This document shows positions 61,503 through 64,000 of a stretch of 64,000 nucleotides of DNA, in pieces. The notes beneath the pieces are model-generated. The model was not told the origin of the DNA and did not search any database. It saw only the letters and a list, made by a program, of their open reading frames with translations. The stretch is from Unio delphinus (Eukaryota > Mollusca > Bivalvia > Unionida > Unionidae), in NCBI GenBank assembly GCA_029339505.1, contig JAQISU010000025.1, positions 2,951,501 to 3,015,500 of the forward strand, written 5' to 3'. Made by a program: the position numbers and the translations under genes. Numbering within the stretch: the first letter of the stretch is position 1; every line of letters begins with the position of its first letter.

Positions 61503-61554
61503 ACACTCCAATCATGAGCCGGACAATAATCAGAGAATTGGTATTTTGCAGTAA
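61503..61554 (+). CDS. Possible terminal exon of the cadherin-like gene
   Basis: After a CCGCAG acceptor it completes an Arg codon and reads HSNHEPDNNQRIGILQ then TAA. Acceptable only because three successive junctions keep phase; otherwise the protein may end at 58736. Confidence 0.3.
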
Positions 61555-61862
61555 AGTCGAGGTAAAATCATTGATTAAAATTACGTTAAAATTTACATTT
61601 AAGTAAAAGGCCAGGGAAATGGTTTATTCATATTGGCGAGTCAAAACATGATAACTATTCTGTCGTATAGGCTTGAATATCAACAAATATGCACATAAAC
61701 ATATACTATGCAATTACAGAAGGATACTGAATAGAGTCTGTAGGTCTTTTATTGCTTTTTGTCCCAAAACCTCATTAGCACCTCTCCAAACAATAAGTCA
61801 TATTAGAAAGGTCACCATTAAATGTAGAAAAGATAAATAAAGAAAAGGATGAATCAGATTTT

Positions 61863-62100
61863 TTAAATACTCGGAATACTGGAAGGAACACAATTATGAA
61901 CTGTAGCAAACGTCGTTATATTTATGAAATTCATGTCCGGTGACGAGCAGTTTCCTAAGTCAATGTCTACTGAAGCGTTACATGTTGTGAGTTGTATTCC
62001 TTGTGCACCAACGTAAATTTGTTCTAAAGGGATATTGTAGACACATGGCACATGTAAAATATACAAGTCCGTGGATAGGGTAAGTTCAATCGTTTGAAAT
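61863..62100 (-). CDS. Unassigned protein-like frame, possible exon
   Basis: Minus-strand frame QTIELTLSTDLYILHVPCVY, NIPLEQIYVGAQGIQLTTCN, ASVDIDLGNCSSPDMNFINI, TTFATVHNCVPSS ending at TAA. Four Cys, several sequons and alternating strands look like a secreted domain. There is no ATG. A possible acceptor (ATCCCTTTAG) lies inside at about 62026. I do not recognise it. Confidence 0.3.
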
Positions 62101-62405
62101 TATTTTCCTTGAACAAGCCTGCGTTCGGATCTTACTGAAAATGTTTGATGTTGACAATATGGTGCATTTATTCTCAACACAAACCCAATTTCAGAAGTCT
62201 TTGCTTGGCATCAAATAAAACTCGATATACATAATTAATGTACGTGAGTCTAGTTTGGATATTGAATAACATATTCGATTAAAGAATCAATAAATGTCAT
62301 CAAAAAGGAGGTTTCAATTAAAGTAAAATGCTTCTTTTTTACTTTCGTTTTACGTATCTTTAACTATTTACTTTTGCATACGGTAATATTATAATGAAAT
62401 TTGCA

Positions 62406-62650
62406 TTATTCTTTTAAAACATTGAAATAAGCAGGTGTGGAAGCCAAAACTAATGAACTGATCGCCATGCCAGCGACTCCATTGAAAAACAATATTCGCG
62501 TTTCTCTGGAAACTAGACCACGGAGTCCCTTGAGAGGGTTTGGAGCCCATGTGTCAGCATGAGCAGTATCACACCAATTCATGTGACCCCATCTACACCC
62601 ACGTTCATGCCAAATCAGCCCCAAATGCAAATGAAAAAAATTGATGCAGG
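62406..62650 (-). CDS. Unassigned protein-like frame, possible C-terminal exon
   Basis: Minus-strand frame GLIWHERGCRWGHMNWCDTA, HADTWAPNPLKGLRGLVSRE, TRILFFNGVAGMAISSLVLA, STPAYFNVLKE then TAA. FFNGVAGMAISSLVLASTPAYF could be a membrane helix. Trp- and His-rich start, no ATG needed if it is an internal acceptor exon (a GTGTAG precedes TGGGGTCACATG). No family recognised. Confidence 0.3.
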
Positions 62651-64000
62651 AAAAAGACAGTTTAAGACCCGGGAGCAGTGTCTTGATTGACAACTATCAG
62701 AAACACATACAGGGGAAGTAACCAGGTTATGTGAATAATCTGAAATTGTATCATAAATATTGTTATTACTTTAAGCCTTTGGAATGAAATTGACTGTTTT
62801 AAAAAAAAAACCACATATTTCGCAGTTTTTTAATCAAAGGCATATGATGTGAAGTGTTTCAAATGAAATGGACACCTTGCACATTTTGCACGAACATTTG
62901 TAAATAATCTGACGATTCATGTTCATAAAATGTGCTATACCAAATATGTATCAATACTTACTTTAATGCAATGTCATATACAAATATGCACAGAATATTG
63001 AGGACGGAAGGTTGGGCAGTTTTTATATAGGTATATTGAAGTAATTATCCTTCCTTTCATTCAAACTTATTTACTACAGCTGTCATTGCAATGATTGAAA
63101 ATATAACATTTTCGGTCTTGGAAAGCTTCATTCTGACAATAAACTATTTCTTGATATTTGCATTATTTTCTATAATGAACATGACCGATTGTAACCCAAT
63201 TAATGCTTGATGTGTTCAGTTTTATGTATTCACTATTTTTATGTCTTGGACATTTTCATTCTGATAATAATCTTTTTTGTGATATTTGCTTTGTTTTCTA
63301 GAATGAAACTGACCAGTTGTAACCCAATTAAATCTTGATGTGTCAGTGTTATTCTGTTGAAGGTAAAGCTTTAGTTGCAACTGGCGCCTTTTTGCACATT
63401 GCCCAGTCGCAATAAAGGCGGCAGTCGACGGCTTGTTATGGAAAAGGTATCCATACATTATGGGCATGATTTCAATATAAGCAACGACTATGTCGTACTT
63501 ATGAGGCTTTTAATAACATAACATCATTCTCGTTCTCTGTACAAAAGATCTCTAAAGCACATTTCAGAACCCAATTTCACAATGCAAAGCAATGAAAACA
63601 TGTGATATGTCGTTTAACTGTACGGATGGGTCTTGTTTGAAAAAACTCTTCTCTAGAAAAGTCGATCCCTTCATTTTCTACAGCAGATTTCGAGACCTTC
63701 CTCCAGTAATTTAGGTAGCAAATGTCAGAAGCAATAGCAAGAAACTGTATGATAATGATATTTATTTTCTATTAAAACAGTTGTGTACTAAATAAAGACG
63801 GTGGATGGTACTGGGCATATTTTAAATGAACAATGTCTGAAAAACATTCAGCGTCAAACTCATACTTCCAAATCATATTATAATATAACTTTTGAAGAAA
63901 AAGATACAAATTCCGACCAGATCAGACCGAGACGTTTATTTACAACAACACCTGAGACCAGATAGATATGAAAATTAGGTATTCTGTCTAAGCTTCACTT
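62651..64000. other. Right-end sequence without a supported gene
   Basis: AT-rich sequence containing the 128-bp duplication. The open frame at 63222-63467 (minus) overlaps that duplication and has no recognised motif. Confidence 0.5.
63115..63355. repeat. Diverged 128-bp tandem duplication
   Basis: GTCTTGGAAAGCTTCATTCTGA...GTAACCCAATTAATGCTTGATGTG (in part) recurs 128 bases later as GTCTTGGACATTTTCATTCTGA...GTAACCCAATTAAATCTTGATGTG. The middle parts (GATATTTGCxTTxTTTTCTA) also align. Confidence 0.85.

Larger units (their letters stand above)
30806..61554 (+). other. Cadherin-like single-pass membrane protein locus, apparently disrupted
   Basis: Ordered plus-strand exons run N-terminal beta-rich domain, about five cadherin repeats, transmembrane helix, short cytoplasmic tail. 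Junctions 30886/33854, 34024/34841, 34919/36079, 36234/42305, 49922/56877 and 57764/57957 all match in phase. Exons at 46588 and 56877 contain cadherin-like sequence broken by stops, and the first half of the second repeat and part of the third were not found. Known cadherins bind calcium between repeats and mediate adhesion; the DANDNTPQ and LDVNEAP linkers here are typical. No gene symbol is justified. The locus may be a decaying paralogue or carry assembly indels. Confidence 0.7.

Overview
The window looks like animal nuclear DNA: AT-rich, intron-rich and full of long (TA)n, (AAT)n and (GA)n microsatellites, tRNA-derived SINEs and decayed transposons. It was read without any database. The style of the genes (an Atos/FAM214 gene, a secreted Asn/Gly/Met-rich repeat protein, a lineage-type cadherin with an unusual N-terminal domain) suggests a lophotrochozoan, most likely a mollusc. 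That assignment is an inference.

Left end (1-4.9 kb): the last two coding exons and 3' UTR of a plus-strand Atos/FAM214 gene. From 7.7 to 23.8 kb a minus-strand gene encodes a secreted low-complexity protein of about 1,408 residues. A signal-peptide exon at 23.7 kb joins, in matching phase, a 4.1-kb exon at 7.7-11.8 kb. That exon holds a 24-bp coding minisatellite, (N-P-G-V-N-G-M-N)-like, with eight interspersed PQGNxMFNQMN modules. The mature protein appears to have no Cys or Tyr. Two further small exons inside the 11.9-kb intron are possible. The intron also contains a minus-strand CR1/L2-like reverse transcriptase remnant and several SINE copies, one with a 12-bp target duplication.

Middle and right (30.8-61.6 kb): a plus-strand cadherin-like gene. 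Exons at 30.8-36.2 kb encode an N-terminal beta-rich domain (CCGVIKDW, FQVW and VGDILDW motifs). Exons from 42.3 to 58.7 kb encode about five cadherin repeats, a transmembrane segment and the start of a short tail; three small exons may complete the tail. Most exons join in phase, but the exons at 46.6 and 56.9 kb carry stop codons or frameshifts inside recognisable cadherin sequence and at least one half-domain was not found. The locus is therefore a decaying paralogue, a gene with unusual splicing, or a mis-assembled gene. Its introns hold a 2.5-kb, 56-bp satellite (about 45 copies) with higher-order structure, an RTE-like LINE end, a hAT-type MITE with 8-bp target duplication, and a 5-kb block with remnants of a Maverick/adintovirus-like element (packaging-ATPase and PLA2-like fragments) that is interrupted by a probable solo LTR.

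Right end (60-64 kb): a DDE transposase remnant and two unassigned minus-strand reading frames that look protein-like. The most notable points are the Cys/Tyr-free repeat protein, the disrupted cadherin with its odd N-terminal domain, the endogenous virus-like block, and microsatellites lying directly against three splice sites.
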